Shown: positions 43,932-52,835 of the stretch, one piece after another
Layout: every line of letters starts with the position of its first letter
How positions within the stretch are numbered: position 1 is the stretch's first letter
Assembly: GCA_020161615.1 (NCBI GenBank)
Contig: JAIUPD010000005.1
Location: 62,001 to 126,000, forward strand
Direction of reading: 5' to 3'
From: Pseudomonadota bacterium
Lineage (GTDB): Bacteria > Pseudomonadota > Alphaproteobacteria > Rhodobacterales > Rhodobacteraceae
Length of the DNA: 64,000 nucleotides
The notes under the pieces: model-generated
What the model saw: the letters and a program-made list of their open reading frames with translations, nothing else
What the model was told of the DNA's origin: nothing
The model's database searches: none
Made by a program: the position numbers and the translations under genes

Positions 43932-45266
43932 TCAGAGTACCCGCCCCGCCAGCGAATTGGGCGCCGAGCCGGTGATCCGCACCCGGATCAGCTCGCCGGG
44001 CGTCGCCGCGCAATCCGCGACATGCACCGCATGCAGATGGTCGGACTTGCCCACCATCTGCCCCGGCAGCCGGCCCGGTTTCTCGATCAGAACCCCCACC
44101 TCGCGCCCGACCATCGCCTCCTGCGCCGCGCGCTGCTGCTCGGCGATCAGCGCTTGCAGCCGGTGCAGCCGCGCATCCAGCACCGCGTCGGGCAGGACCG
44201 GACGCTCGGCGGCGGGCGTGCCCGGGCGGGCCGAATATTTGAAGGTGAAGGCCGAATGATACCGGACCGCCCGGACCAGCGCGAGCGTCTCCTCGAAGTC
44301 GGCCTCGGTCTCGCCCGGGAAGCCGACGATGAAATCCCCCGAGAGCGCCAGATCCGGCCGCACCCCCCTGAGCCGCTCGATCAGCCGCAGGTAATCCTCG
44401 GCCCGATGCTTGCGGTTCATCGCCTTCAGCACCTTGTCCGAGCCCGATTGCACCGGCAGATGCAGATAGGGCATCAGCTTCTCGACCTCACCATGCGCGG
44501 CGATCAGGTCATCCGACATGTCATTGGGATGGCTGGTGGTATAGCGGATGCGCCACAACCCCTCGATCCCCGCCAGCTCCCGCACCAGCCGCGCCAGCGA
44601 CCAGACCGTGCCGTCCGGCCCCAAACCATGATAGCCGTTGACGTTCTGGCCCAGCAGCGTGATCTCCCGCACCCCGCGCTCGACCAGATCCCGCGCCTCG
44701 CGCAGCAGGCGCTCGGCCGGGCGGCTGACCTCGGCCCCCCTGGTATAGGGCACGACGCAGAAGGCGCAGAACTTGTCGCATCCCTCCTGCACCGTCAGGA
44801 AGGCGGTCGGCCCGCGCGAGGCCCGCGGCCCTTTCGGCAGCCGCTCGAACTTGTCTTCCTCGGGAAAATCGGTGTCCACCGGCCGCGCGCCGGCCCGCGC
44901 CGCCGCCTCCATCTCGGGCAGCCGGTGATAGGTCTGCGGCCCGACCACCAGATCGACCACCGGCGCCCGGCGCAGGATCTCCTCGCCCTCGGCCTGGGCG
45001 ACGCAGCCGGCGATGCCGATCTTCAACTCGGGATTGGCCTCCTTCAAGGGCCGTAACCGCCCCAGTTCGGAATAGACCTTCTCGGCCGCCTTCTCGCGGA
45101 TATGGCAGGTGTTGAGCAGGATCATGTCGGCGTCTTCCGCCCGATCCGTGGTCACATAGCCATTGGCGCCCATGGCCTCGGCCATGCGCTCGCTGTCATA
45201 GACATTCATCTGACAGCCATAGGTCTTGATGAACAGCTTCTTCGGCGCGGAAACGGAGGCGGTCAT
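43932..45266 (-). CDS. miaB: tRNA-2-methylthio-N6-dimethylallyladenosine synthase
   Basis: 444 residues. The N-terminal MTTase domain carries three cluster cysteines ([40 protein letters not shown]). The radical SAM motif is [15 protein letters not shown] near residue 165. A C-terminal TRAM domain ([20 protein letters not shown]) completes it. It adds the methylthio group to i6A37 of tRNAs reading UNN codons. It is the first gene of the miaB-phoH-ybeY-corC-lnt run. Confidence 0.97.
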   Translation of the reverse strand: MTASVSAPKKLFIKTYGCQMNVYDSERMAEAMGANGYVTTDRAEDADMILLNTCHIREKAAEKVYSELGRLRPLKEANPELKIGIAGCVAQAEGEEILRRAPVVDLVVGPQTYHRLPEMEAAARAGARPVDTDFPEEDKFERLPKGPRASRGPTAFLTVQEGCDKFCAFCVVPYTRGAEVSRPAERLLREARDLVERGVREITLLGQNVNGYHGLGPDGTVWSLARLVRELAGIEGLWRIRYTTSHPNDMSDDLIAAHGEVEKLMPYLHLPVQSGSDKVLKAMNRKHRAEDYLRLIERLRGVRPDLALSGDFIVGFPGETEADFEETLALVRAVRYHSAFTFKYSARPGTPAAERPVLPDAVLDARLHRLQALIAEQQRAAQEAMVGREVGVLIEKPGRLPGQMVGKSDHLHAVHVADCAATPGELIRVRITGSAPNSLAGRVL

Positions 45267-45337
45267 GCGGGCGATCCTGTCAACTCAACCCCGCCCCATA
45301 CCGCAACCCGCGTCCCGCATCAACGCCGCGCCCCGCC

Positions 45338-45464
45338 CCATCTTTGCGCTGCAAATATCCACGGGGTTTCCAAAGGGGGGCGTGCCCCCCTTTGGCGAGG
45401 GGGCGCGGGGGGCGAGCAGCCCCCCGCCTTGGTCGCCCGAAGGCGCAGCCGAGGGCGAAACCCC
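45338..45464 (-). repeat. intergenic hairpin element, copy 6 (complete: leader, hairpins, core)
   Basis: Read on the minus strand it begins at the fabA stop with GGGGTTTCGCCCTCGG and GGGCGACCA, continues with GCGGGGGGC-TGCTC-GCCCCCCGC and the perfect 12-bp stem CCAAAGGGGGGC / GCCCCCCTTTGG (45370-45395), and ends with the core GTGGATATTTGCAG then CGCAAAGATGGGG. It is the one copy that has both the leader and the hairpin/core parts. Confidence 0.8.
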
Positions 45465-45974
45465 TCAGCTCTCGCTCAAGGCGACCTTCATGTCCTTGAC
45501 CTGATAGATCACCTCGCCATCGGCCTCGACGATCCCGTCCGCGACGCCCATGGTCAGCCGCCGGGTCTGGATCGCCTTGGTGAAATCCACCTTGTAAGTC
45601 AGCATCTTGCGGTCGGGCCGCACCATGCCGGTCAGCTTCACCTCGCCCACACCCAGGGCGTAGCCCCGCCCCTGCCAGCCGCGCCAGCCCAGGTTGAAGC
45701 CGGTCAGCTGCCAGAGCCCGTCCAGCCCCAGACAGCCCGGCATGATCGGATTGCCCGGAAAATGGCAGTCGAAGAACCACAGCTCCGGGGTGATGTCGAA
45801 TTCCGCCACCACATGCCCCTTGCCATGCAGGCCGCCGTCGCCGGAAATCTCGGTGATCCGGTCCATCATCAGCATCGGCGGCGCGGGCAGCTGGGCATTG
45901 CCGGGACCGAACAGCTCGCCCCGGGCGCAGGCCAGCAGGGCTTCCTTGTCAAAGGACGAGGGATAGGACGACAT
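45465..45974 (-). CDS. fabA: 3-hydroxydecanoyl-ACP dehydratase/isomerase
   Basis: 169 residues, the usual length. The active-site pair is in [27 protein letters not shown] (catalytic His and Asp); the start [18 protein letters not shown] is typical. It dehydrates 3-hydroxydecanoyl-ACP and isomerises the product to cis-3-decenoyl-ACP, starting unsaturated fatty-acid synthesis; FabB at 47.6 kb elongates this product. It has GGGAG before ATG and a promoter at 46017-46045, divergent from irr. Confidence 0.97.
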   Translation of the reverse strand: MSSYPSSFDKEALLACARGELFGPGNAQLPAPPMLMMDRITEISGDGGLHGKGHVVAEFDITPELWFFDCHFPGNPIMPGCLGLDGLWQLTGFNLGWRGWQGRGYALGVGEVKLTGMVRPDRKMLTYKVDFTKAIQTRRLTMGVADGIVEADGEVIYQVKDMKVALSES

Positions 45975-46016
45975 GGCGGAAAGCTCCCTGGATACGGTCT
46001 CGAGGCGGATTTCCTC

Positions 46017-46045
46017 CTCTAGCATCCCGCTTTCCGCCCTGACAA
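46017..46045 (-). promoter_or_regulatory. promoter of fabA
   Basis: On the minus strand TTGTCA and CTAGAG are separated by 17 bp, about 43 bp before the fabA start codon. It lies within the 162-bp fabA/irr divergent gap. Confidence 0.5.
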
Positions 46046-46136
46046 GCCGCCGGGTCGGACGCCGCGCGCCAGCCCAGCCGGGCCAAACCCCGCCCAGGCC
46101 ATTGAATCCTGCCGCGGCTCGGCCTAAAATGCAGGA

Positions 46137-46577
46137 ATGATCCGCGAATTCGCTCCCCAGACCCAGGTAGCCCGCGCGCGTGCCTCCGACTGGCTTCTCC
46201 AGGCCGGGCTGCGCCCCACCCGTCAGCGCCTGGCGCTGGCCACGCTGGTCATGGGCGATGGCGAGAACCGGCATGTGACGGCCGAAAGCCTGTTCGCCGC
46301 CGCCGCCGAACGGGGCGAGAAAGTCTCGCTCGCCACCGTCTACAACACGCTGCGCGCCTTCTGCGAGGCAGGGCTTCTGAATGAGATCACGGTCGACGCC
46401 TCGCGCTCCTATTTCGACACGCGGACGGACGATCACCCGCATTACTTCTGGGAAGACAGCCAGAAGCTGACCGACGCGCCCTCGGACCAGCTGGAAATCC
46501 TGCGCCTGCCGGAAGCGCCCGAGGGCTGCGAAATCGCCCGGGTGGATGTGGTCATCCGCCTGCGCCGCCGCGACTGA
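46137..46577 (+). CDS. irr: iron response regulator Irr (Fur family)
   Basis: 146 residues. The Fur-type winged helix is at about residues 15-90 ([58 protein letters not shown]). [18 protein letters not shown] is the Irr-type histidine region, where Fur proteins have other residues, and the C-terminus [15 protein letters not shown] fits rhodobacterial Irr. Irr represses or activates genes through ICE sites according to haem or iron status. The position next to fabA is typical for Alphaproteobacteria. mbfA, a known Irr target in other Alphaproteobacteria, lies 5 kb away. Confidence 0.9.
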   Translation: MIREFAPQTQVARARASDWLLQAGLRPTRQRLALATLVMGDGENRHVTAESLFAAAAERGEKVSLATVYNTLRAFCEAGLLNEITVDASRSYFDTRTDDHPHYFWEDSQKLTDAPSDQLEILRLPEAPEGCEIARVDVVIRLRRRD

Positions 46578-46623
46578 CGCCCCCCCTTTTTCACCCCGGC
46601 CTTCAGCGAAGGGGCAGCCCCGA

Positions 46624-47394
46624 ATGCTCTCCTACCAGCATCTCTATCATGCCGGGAATCTGGCGGATGTGCACAAACACGCGCTTCTCGCCTGGACGCT
46701 CGACTATCTGACGCAGAAGGACAAACCCCTCACCTATCTCGAAAGCCACGCCGGCCGCGGGCTCTACGACCTCGCCGCGCCCGAAGCGCTGAAGACCGGC
46801 GAGGCGGCGCAGGGCATCGTGCGTCTGGAAACCCGCCTGCCCGCCGACCACCCCTACCGCCGCGTGCTGGCCGGGGTCCGGGCCGAGCACGGCCCGACCG
46901 CTTATCCCGGCTCGCCCCTGATCGCCGCGCGGCTTCTGCGTCCGGGCGACAGCGTGCATCTGGCCGAGAAACACCCGCAGGAACACGCGGCGCTGGCCGA
47001 GGCGATGATGCCCTACCCGGTGCGGGCGCATAAGGCCGACGGGCTGGCGAAGGTCCTGGAACTGACCCCGCCGCAACCCCGCCGCGGGATTCTGCTGGTC
47101 GATCCCTCGTTCGAGAGCCCGGCGGAATACGAGGCCATCCCCCGTTTCCTGGGCCAGGTGGCGCGGAAATGGAACGTGGGCGTGCTGGCGCTCTGGTATC
47201 CGCTGCTGCGCGAGCCGCGCCACGGGGTGATGCTGGCCGCGCTTGAAGCCGCCCACCCCGAAGCGCTGCGGCACGAAATCCGCTTTCCCCCCGCCCGTGA
47301 GGGGCACCGGATGACCGGCTCGGGCCTTTTCGTGGTGAATCCGCCCTGGGGTCTGGCCGGCGAAGCGGCCCGACTGTCGGCGATCTTCGCGTGA
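46624..47394 (+). CDS. rlmJ: 23S rRNA (adenine-N6)-methyltransferase RlmJ
   Basis: 256 residues. It begins [20 protein letters not shown], the RlmJ (ComA/DUF519) signature; [13 protein letters not shown] holds the SAM loop. The catalytic motif IV reads [13 protein letters not shown], where E. coli has DPPY, so the second Pro and the Tyr are replaced; a Phe can replace Tyr in stacking the target base. It modifies A2030 of 23S rRNA. It lies 46 bp after irr, so co-transcription is plausible, and a repeat copy begins at its stop. Confidence 0.93.
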   Translation: MLSYQHLYHAGNLADVHKHALLAWTLDYLTQKDKPLTYLESHAGRGLYDLAAPEALKTGEAAQGIVRLETRLPADHPYRRVLAGVRAEHGPTAYPGSPLIAARLLRPGDSVHLAEKHPQEHAALAEAMMPYPVRAHKADGLAKVLELTPPQPRRGILLVDPSFESPAEYEAIPRFLGQVARKWNVGVLALWYPLLREPRHGVMLAALEAAHPEALRHEIRFPPAREGHRMTGSGLFVVNPPWGLAGEAARLSAIFA

Positions 47395-47530
47395 GACGAG
47401 GGGTTTCGCCCTCGTTGCCCGCGCCTTCGGCACGAGCGCCTCGGGCGACCAGCGGCGCGGCGTGCCGCCGCGCCGAAGAAAGGGGGCCCAAGGGTCCCCT
47501 TTGGCGGGGGGTGCGGGGGGCTGGCCCCCC
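47395..47530 (+). repeat. intergenic hairpin element, copy 7 (leader and hairpins, core lost)
   Basis: It starts 2 nt after the rlmJ stop: GAGGGGTTTCGCCCTCGTTG, GGGCGACCAGC, GCGGCG-TGC-CGCCGC, then AAGGGGGCCC...GGGTCCCCTTT and GGGGGGCTGGCCCCCC. No clear core follows; the region to the fabB start (47531-47640) holds only TTGCAAATAATCGG-type AT-richer sequence, where the fabB promoter is expected. Confidence 0.72.
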
Positions 47531-47640
47531 GCCGCCCGCCGCGGCAACCCGCGCCCTTGCAAATAATCGGTAGCAATTTCGCCTCAGGATAGCTACATAC
47601 CCACCGCCGGTGAAACCGGCTCCAGGAACAGGGAGATCTC

Positions 47641-48870
47641 ATGCGCCGCGTCGTCATCACCGGGATCGGCATCATCTCGCCCATCGGGAATTCCGCCGCC
47701 GAGGTGGAAGCCAGCCTGCGCGCCGGCCGGTCGGGGATCGTCTTTGCCCCGGAATACGCCGAGCGGGGGTTCCGCAGCCAGGTCCATGGCATGCCGCAGA
47801 TCGACCTGGCGGCCCATATCGACAAGCGCGACCTGCGCTTCATGGGGCCGGGAGCCGCCTACAACTTCCTCGCCATGCAGCAGGCCATCGCCGATGCGGG
47901 GCTGAGCGACGCCGAGGTCTCGAACGAGCGTTCGGGCCTGATCATGGGGTCGGGCGGGCCTTCGACCTCGAATTTCTTCGTGGCCCATAACACCGTCGTC
48001 GAGAAGGGCAGCCCCAAGCGCATGGGTCCCTTCATGGTCACACGCTGCATGTCGTCCACGAACTCGGCCTGCCTCGCCACCCCCTTCAAGATCAAGGGCG
48101 TCAACTATTCGATCACCTCGGCCTGCTCGACCAGCGCCCATTGCATCGGCAATGGAACGGAGCTGATCCAGATGGGCAAGCAGGACATCGTTTTCGCCGG
48201 CGGCGGGGAAGAGCTGGACTGGACCCTCTCCTGCCTCTTCGACGCCATGGGCGCCATGTCGTCCAAGTACAACGACACGCCCGAACTCGCCTCCCGCACC
48301 TTCGACGCCAGCCGTGACGGTTTCGTCATCGCCGGCGGTGGCGGGGTCGTGGTGCTGGAGGAGCTGGAGCACGCCCGCGCCCGCGGCGCCAAAATCTATG
48401 CCGAAGTCACCGGCTATGGCGCAACCTCGGACGGGCACGACATGGTGGCCCCTTCGGGCGAGGGCGGCGAGCGGTCGATGCGGCTGGCCATGGCCACCCT
48501 GCCCCAGGGCCGCAAGATCACCTATATCAACGCCCATGGCACCTCGACCCCCGCGGGCGACGTGACCGAGGTGAAAGCCGTGCGCCGCGTCTTCGGCGAG
48601 GGCAAGGTGCCGCCCATCGCCTCGACCAAGTCGATGACCGGGCACAGCCTGGGCGCCACCGGCGTGCATGAGGCGATCTATTCGCTTTTGATGATGCAGG
48701 GGAATTTCATTGCCCCCTCGATCAACGTCAAGGACCTGGACCCCGAGATCAGGCCCGAGGAAATCTGCACCGAGCTGCGCGAGGGCGTGGAGCACGATTC
48801 GGTCCTGTCCAACAGCTTCGGCTTCGGCGGCACCAACGCCACCCTCGTGATGTCGAAATTCCGGGAGTAA
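47641..48870 (+). CDS. fabB: beta-ketoacyl-ACP synthase I
   Basis: 409 residues. The nucleophile is Cys162 in [14 protein letters not shown]; the two catalytic histidines lie in [12 protein letters not shown] and [13 protein letters not shown]. The N-terminus [16 protein letters not shown] is canonical. FabB elongates the cis-3-decenoyl-ACP made by FabA, and is needed for unsaturated fatty acids. It has GGGAGA before ATG. fabI follows after 5 bp, an operon. Confidence 0.97.
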   Translation: MRRVVITGIGIISPIGNSAAEVEASLRAGRSGIVFAPEYAERGFRSQVHGMPQIDLAAHIDKRDLRFMGPGAAYNFLAMQQAIADAGLSDAEVSNERSGLIMGSGGPSTSNFFVAHNTVVEKGSPKRMGPFMVTRCMSSTNSACLATPFKIKGVNYSITSACSTSAHCIGNGTELIQMGKQDIVFAGGGEELDWTLSCLFDAMGAMSSKYNDTPELASRTFDASRDGFVIAGGGGVVVLEELEHARARGAKIYAEVTGYGATSDGHDMVAPSGEGGERSMRLAMATLPQGRKITYINAHGTSTPAGDVTEVKAVRRVFGEGKVPPIASTKSMTGHSLGATGVHEAIYSLLMMQGNFIAPSINVKDLDPEIRPEEICTELREGVEHDSVLSNSFGFGGTNATLVMSKFRE

Positions 48871-48875
48871 CGCCG

Positions 48876-49664
48876 ATGGCCGATCTGATGAAGGGCAAGC
48901 GCGGGCTGGTGATGGGCGTGGCCAATGAGCGGTCCATCGCCTGGGGCATCGCCTCGGCGCTGGCCGCCGAGGGGGCGGAGCTGGCCTTCAGCTATCAGGG
49001 CGAGGCTTTCGGCAAGCGGGTCGAGCCGCTCGCGGCCTCGGTCGGCTCGGACTTCCTGGTCGATGTCGATGTCACCAGCGACGAGAGCCTCGAGGCCGCC
49101 TTCGGCCAGATCAAGGAGCGGTGGGGGACCATCGACTTCCTGATCCATGCCATCGCCTATTCCGACAAATCGGAACTCGCGGGCCGCTTCATCCATACCT
49201 CGCGCGCCAATTTCAAGCATTCGCTCGACATTTCCTGTTTCTCGCTGATCGACGTCGCGCGCCGCGCCTCGGAGCTGATGCCCGAGGGCGGGTCCATCGT
49301 CACCCTGACCTATGGCGGGTCGAACCGGGTGACGCCCTTCTACAACGTCATGGGCGTGGCCAAGGCGGCGCTGGAAGCCAGCGTGCGCTACCTGGCCAAT
49401 GACCTCGGGCCGCAGGCAATCCGGGTCAATGCCATCTCGCCCGGCCCGATGAAGACGCTCGCTGGCGCGGCCATCGGCGGCGCGCGCAAGACCTTCCGCC
49501 ATACCGAGGCGAACGCGCCGCTGCGCCACAACGCCACGCTGGAATCGGTGGGCGGCGCGGCCGTGTTCCTCTGCTCGGATTACGGCAATTGCACCACGGG
49601 CGACGTGATCATGGTCGATTCGGGCTATCACGTGCTGGGGATGCCCCAGCCCGAGAACATCTGA
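48876..49664 (+). CDS. fabI: enoyl-ACP reductase (NADH)
   Basis: 262 residues of the short-chain dehydrogenase fold. GLVMGVANERSIAWGIASAL is the FabI-type nucleotide loop. The catalytic Tyr-x6-Lys is FYNVMGVAKAALEASVRYLA. The C-terminus RVNAISPGPMKTLAG fits FabI rather than FabL/FabV. It reduces trans-2-enoyl-ACP in each elongation round and is the usual triclosan target. It lies 5 bp after fabB. Confidence 0.97.
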   Translation: MADLMKGKRGLVMGVANERSIAWGIASALAAEGAELAFSYQGEAFGKRVEPLAASVGSDFLVDVDVTSDESLEAAFGQIKERWGTIDFLIHAIAYSDKSELAGRFIHTSRANFKHSLDISCFSLIDVARRASELMPEGGSIVTLTYGGSNRVTPFYNVMGVAKAALEASVRYLANDLGPQAIRVNAISPGPMKTLAGAAIGGARKTFRHTEANAPLRHNATLESVGGAAVFLCSDYGNCTTGDVIMVDSGYHVLGMPQPENI

Positions 49665-49669
49665 CCGCC

Positions 49670-50416
49670 ATGCCGCCCCCCACGCCGCCGCGCTATCTGG
49701 TGCGGCGGGCGCTGGCCGCGCTTCTGGACCATACCGTCGCGCTGGTCCTGATCACGGCCGTCTTCCTGCCCTTTGCCGACCTCGGCCTGCGCCTGCCGCA
49801 GCCCATGGGGCAGTTGCGCACCGTCGCCTGCACCGATCTGGAAGCCGCGCCCGACTGGCTGCTGGCCGACTTGACCGAGCCCCGTTTCGGCGTGCTGAGG
49901 GTCTGCGAGAACGCCCTCTGGGGCCGGCCCAACGGGCAGGAGCTGATCGCCGCCTACAGCGATATCCAGACCGACGGCACCCGCATCACCGCGCTGACCC
50001 GCACGCCCGTGGACGCGGACCTCACCCCCACCGGCATCCCCGACCTCTCGGCTGCGGCCGTGCTGGTGCTGATGGCGCTGATCGCCGCGCTGCTGGGCGC
50101 CCGGGGCTGGCCCACACCCGGCAAGGCGCTGCTGCGGCTCAGGGTGACCGGGGCGCATCCCTGGCGGCGCGAGGCGCTACGCCTCGGCCCGCTGGTGCTG
50201 CTGACCGCGCTGCCCGCCCTCGTGCCGGTCGAGCCCCTGACCTGGCCCTTCGGCGCCATCCTGGGCGGGTCCGCGCTGATGGCGCTGGCGCTGACCTGGT
50301 ATTACCTCTGGCCCTTCGCCCACTGGACCGGCCAGAGTCGCCACGACCGGCTGGCCGGCACGCGGGTCACCGCCGCCAGATCCGCGCCGGGATCATCGTG
50401 CTTCCGTCCGGGGTGA
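49670..50416 (+). CDS. RDD-family membrane protein
   Basis: 248 residues. The opening RYLVRRALAALLDHTVALVL shows the Arg-Arg...Asp pattern of RDD proteins and a first membrane helix. Further helices lie at about 124-143 (LSAAAVLVLMALIAALLGAR), 175-190 and 195-220. PTPGKALLRLRVTG is the usual loop after the second helix, and GQSRHDRLAGTRV is the family end block. The large hydrophilic segment between helices 1 and 2 (about 90 residues) is unusual. The function is unknown; some RDD proteins are ion transporters. It follows fabI by 5 bp, and its last 50 bp overlap the convergent next gene. Confidence 0.85.
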   Translation: MPPPTPPRYLVRRALAALLDHTVALVLITAVFLPFADLGLRLPQPMGQLRTVACTDLEAAPDWLLADLTEPRFGVLRVCENALWGRPNGQELIAAYSDIQTDGTRITALTRTPVDADLTPTGIPDLSAAAVLVLMALIAALLGARGWPTPGKALLRLRVTGAHPWRREALRLGPLVLLTALPALVPVEPLTWPFGAILGGSALMALALTWYYLWPFAHWTGQSRHDRLAGTRVTAARSAPGSSCFRPG

Positions 50417-51533
50417 AGACCACCTCGGTATTGGGCTCGGGAAATTCCTGCACCAAGGCCCCGTCACCGATCCGATAGGCAAAGGCCCGGCCCATCCCGG
50501 TCCGCAGATACAACAGCTTCGAGCGCGGGATGAACCGCGCCTCGGCATACCAATCCCCGGGCTCATGGCGAAGGGCCAGCCGCTGCCCGCCGCTCGCCCC
50601 GTCCCAGAGCGTCACCGCGCCGCCCGTGGTCACCGCCAGCACCAGAGCGCCCCCGGCCGAGAATTCCACCCGGACCGGCGTCTCGCCCAGCGGTAGTTCC
50701 GCCAGCGGCAGGTCGGCGGGCGCCCAATCCGCCACATCCTGCCAGATCCTGACCGAGGGCACGGCCACCGCCCGGAACACCCCGTCCTGCTGCCCGGCCC
50801 GTGCCGGATCGACCGGCGGCAAGGTCGCGAAACGGCCGCTCACGGGGTCGATGGCGGCCAGTTCCTCATAGGGGCCATAGGCGCCCGGCAGCGCGGCATA
50901 GGCTGCGTCGCATTCCGCGCCGGCGCAGCCCTGCGGCAGGCCGTCCATGGGGGCGGTCAGGGTGAAGGCCTCGGAATCGACGACCAGCCGCGCGCCATCC
51001 TCGACCAGCCACATCTGCCGGTGCGGCCGCATCGCATCGGTCTCGATCCGGCCGCCCACCCGTCCGTCGCGGTCCAGCACCAGCAGCGGCCCCCTGTCCT
51101 GCGCCACCAGCAAGGTGTCGCGCCAGGGGTCATGGATCACGTCATTGATCCTGAGTTCCGCGTCAAACCGCAGATCCGCAAGCGACGCCGCGCCGGGCAG
51201 GTCCCACAGCCGCAGCCCTTCGCGGTCGAAGGAAAAGACCCGGCCGCCATCGGCGAAGCGAAAGATCGCATAGAGGGGAAAGCCGCCCTCCAGCCGCGCC
51301 TCCAGCTTGCCATCGGCCAGCCGCCAGATACCGCCGACAAAGGTGCCGTCGCGCAGCAGGGTCCCCGCCACCCGGTCACCCTCGGACGACAGGCTCAGCG
51401 CGCCGATCTCCGCGCCCGGGTCCAGCTGCAACTCCCCGACATGCCGCCAGGGGCCCTGTTGCGCCGCCACTGGCCCCGCCAGCGCCAGCAGCGCCGCAAT
51501 CCCGATCCCTGCCCGTCTCCACGCCCGACCCAT
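50367..51533 (-). CDS. exported beta-propeller-like protein
   Basis: 388 residues. A Sec signal peptide (RRAGIGIAALLALAGPVAAQ, cleavage after AAQ) is followed by repeats with WD40/YVTN character (LDPGAEIGALSLSSEGDRVA, FSFDREGLRLWDLPG, VTLWDGASGGQRLALRHEPG). The repeats end in W-D or similar pairs, suggesting a propeller of about 6-7 blades in the periplasm. I know no function. The start at 51533 has CGGAGG at 5 nt. Its 3' end overlaps the RDD gene by 50 bp on the other strand. Confidence 0.78.
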   Translation of the reverse strand: MGRAWRRAGIGIAALLALAGPVAAQQGPWRHVGELQLDPGAEIGALSLSSEGDRVAGTLLRDGTFVGGIWRLADGKLEARLEGGFPLYAIFRFADGGRVFSFDREGLRLWDLPGAASLADLRFDAELRINDVIHDPWRDTLLVAQDRGPLLVLDRDGRVGGRIETDAMRPHRQMWLVEDGARLVVDSEAFTLTAPMDGLPQGCAGAECDAAYAALPGAYGPYEELAAIDPVSGRFATLPPVDPARAGQQDGVFRAVAVPSVRIWQDVADWAPADLPLAELPLGETPVRVEFSAGGALVLAVTTGGAVTLWDGASGGQRLALRHEPGDWYAEARFIPRSKLLYLRTGMGRAFAYRIGDGALVQEFPEPNTEVVFTPDGSTMIPARIWRR

Positions 51534-51764
51534 GCCAGCCTCCGCCACAGCCTTTCCCAAGGGAAACACCGCCCCCGAGTCGCGTCAACGCCGCTGCCGC
51601 GACCAGTACCCGGGACTCTCCGGCAGAACCGCTAACCAACGCGGGCAAGCCTTTGTTTCTCCTGACACGCCGCCCTTGTCCCAGGCGTGGGACACCCTGT
51701 CCCCTTGCCCCGCCCCGACCCCCTGCCTAGACTCCTCGTGCAGAGATCAGTCCGAAGGCCCCCC

Positions 51765-52742
51765 ATGCTGCCCAATTACGGTTCGCGCCGTCGTTTCCGC
51801 GACCTCTCGGAACAGGAAATCCTCGCGCTGGCGATCTCCTCGGAAGAGGACGATTCCCGCATCTACCGGACCTATGCCGAACGGCTGCGCGCCGATTACC
51901 CCGCCTCGGCCGCCGTCTTCGACGGCATGGCCGAGGAAGAGGACCGCCACCGCCAGCGCCTGATCGCGCTGCACCGCATCCGCTTCGGCGAGGTGATCCC
52001 CCTGATCCGCCGCGAGCATGTCGCGGGCTTCTACGCCCGAAAGCCGGTCTGGCTGATGGACACGATGAGCCTCGACCAGATCCGCGGCGAGGCCGAGGCG
52101 ATGGAACGGCAGGCCGAGCAATTCTACGTCGCCGCCGCGCAGCGCACCTCGGACGCCGAGACACGGCGCCTTCTGGGCGACCTCGCCGCCGCCGAGGCGT
52201 CGCACGAACACAACGCCCATCGGCTTGAGCAGAAGAACCTCGGGGACGACGCCCGGGGGTCCGAGGACGAAACCGCGCGCCGCCAGTTCCTGCTGACCTG
52301 GGTGCAGCCGGGGCTTGCCGGGCTGATGGACGGCTCGGTCTCGACGCTGGCGCCGATCTTCGCCACCGCCTTCGCCACGCAGAACACCCATACCACCTTC
52401 CTGGTGGGCCTCGCCGCCTCGGTCGGCGCCGGCATCTCGATGGGGTTCACCGAGGCCGCCTCGGACGACGGCCAGCTGTCGGGCCGCGGCTCGCCCCTCA
52501 AACGCGGCACCGCCGCCGGGGTGATGACGGCCATCGGCGGGCTCGGCCACGCGCTGCCCTATCTGATCCCGCATTTCTGGACGGCCACTGCGCTTGCCAT
52601 GGTGGTGGTCTTCGTCGAACTCTGGGCCATCGTCTGGATCCAGAACCGCTTCATGCAGACCCCCTTCCTGCGCGCCACCTTCCAGGTGGTGCTGGGCGGC
52701 GCGCTGGTCTTCGCAGCCGGCGCCCTCATAGGCGGTGGCTGA
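51765..52742 (+). CDS. mbfA: membrane-bound ferritin / VIT1-type iron exporter
   Basis: 325 residues. The N-terminal ferritin-like domain (about 1-150) has the di-iron Glu/His set in SSEEDDSRIYRTY, GMAEEEDRHRQRL, AEAMERQAEQFYV and AAEASHEHNAHRL. The C-terminal VIT1/CCC1 membrane domain (about 175-325) carries LMDGSVSTLAPIFATAFAT and GFTEAASDDGQLSGRGSPLK. MbfA exports iron and protects against iron and peroxide stress in Agrobacterium and Bradyrhizobium, where Irr represses it. irr is 5 kb away in this window. No ICE-like TTTAGAA site was found in the 230 bp upstream. A repeat copy begins at its stop. Confidence 0.92.
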   Translation: MLPNYGSRRRFRDLSEQEILALAISSEEDDSRIYRTYAERLRADYPASAAVFDGMAEEEDRHRQRLIALHRIRFGEVIPLIRREHVAGFYARKPVWLMDTMSLDQIRGEAEAMERQAEQFYVAAAQRTSDAETRRLLGDLAAAEASHEHNAHRLEQKNLGDDARGSEDETARRQFLLTWVQPGLAGLMDGSVSTLAPIFATAFATQNTHTTFLVGLAASVGAGISMGFTEAASDDGQLSGRGSPLKRGTAAGVMTAIGGLGHALPYLIPHFWTATALAMVVVFVELWAIVWIQNRFMQTPFLRATFQVVLGGALVFAAGALIGGG

Positions 52743-52835
52743 CCCCATCTTTGCGCTTCAAATATCCACGGGGATTTTCAAGGGGGGCGTGCCCCCCTTG
52801 AAGCAGGGGGTGCGGGGGGCGGCAGCCCCCCGCCT
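52743..52835 (-). repeat. intergenic hairpin element, copy 8
   Basis: Read on the minus strand: GGCGGGGGGC-TGCC-GCCCCCCGC, CACCCCCTGC, the stem CAAGGGGGGC / GCCCCCCTTG (52780-52801) and the core GTGGATATTTGAAG then CGCAAAGATGGGG (52746-52774). It matches copy 3 (26.9 kb) over about 90 bp. It lies between the ends of mbfA (+) and potI (-). Confidence 0.8.

Noticed and set aside
43753-44013. 86-codon minus-strand reading frame in the gap between miaB and phoH
   Set aside because: Overlaps the 3' end of miaB in another frame, has Arg-rich composition and no ribosome-binding site; typical of shadow frames in GC-rich DNA.
47552-47580. TTGC-N12-GCAA dyad before fabB considered as a fatty-acid regulator site
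   Set aside because: Arms are only 4 bp and could arise by chance; no FabR-like regulator or second copy at fabA was seen.
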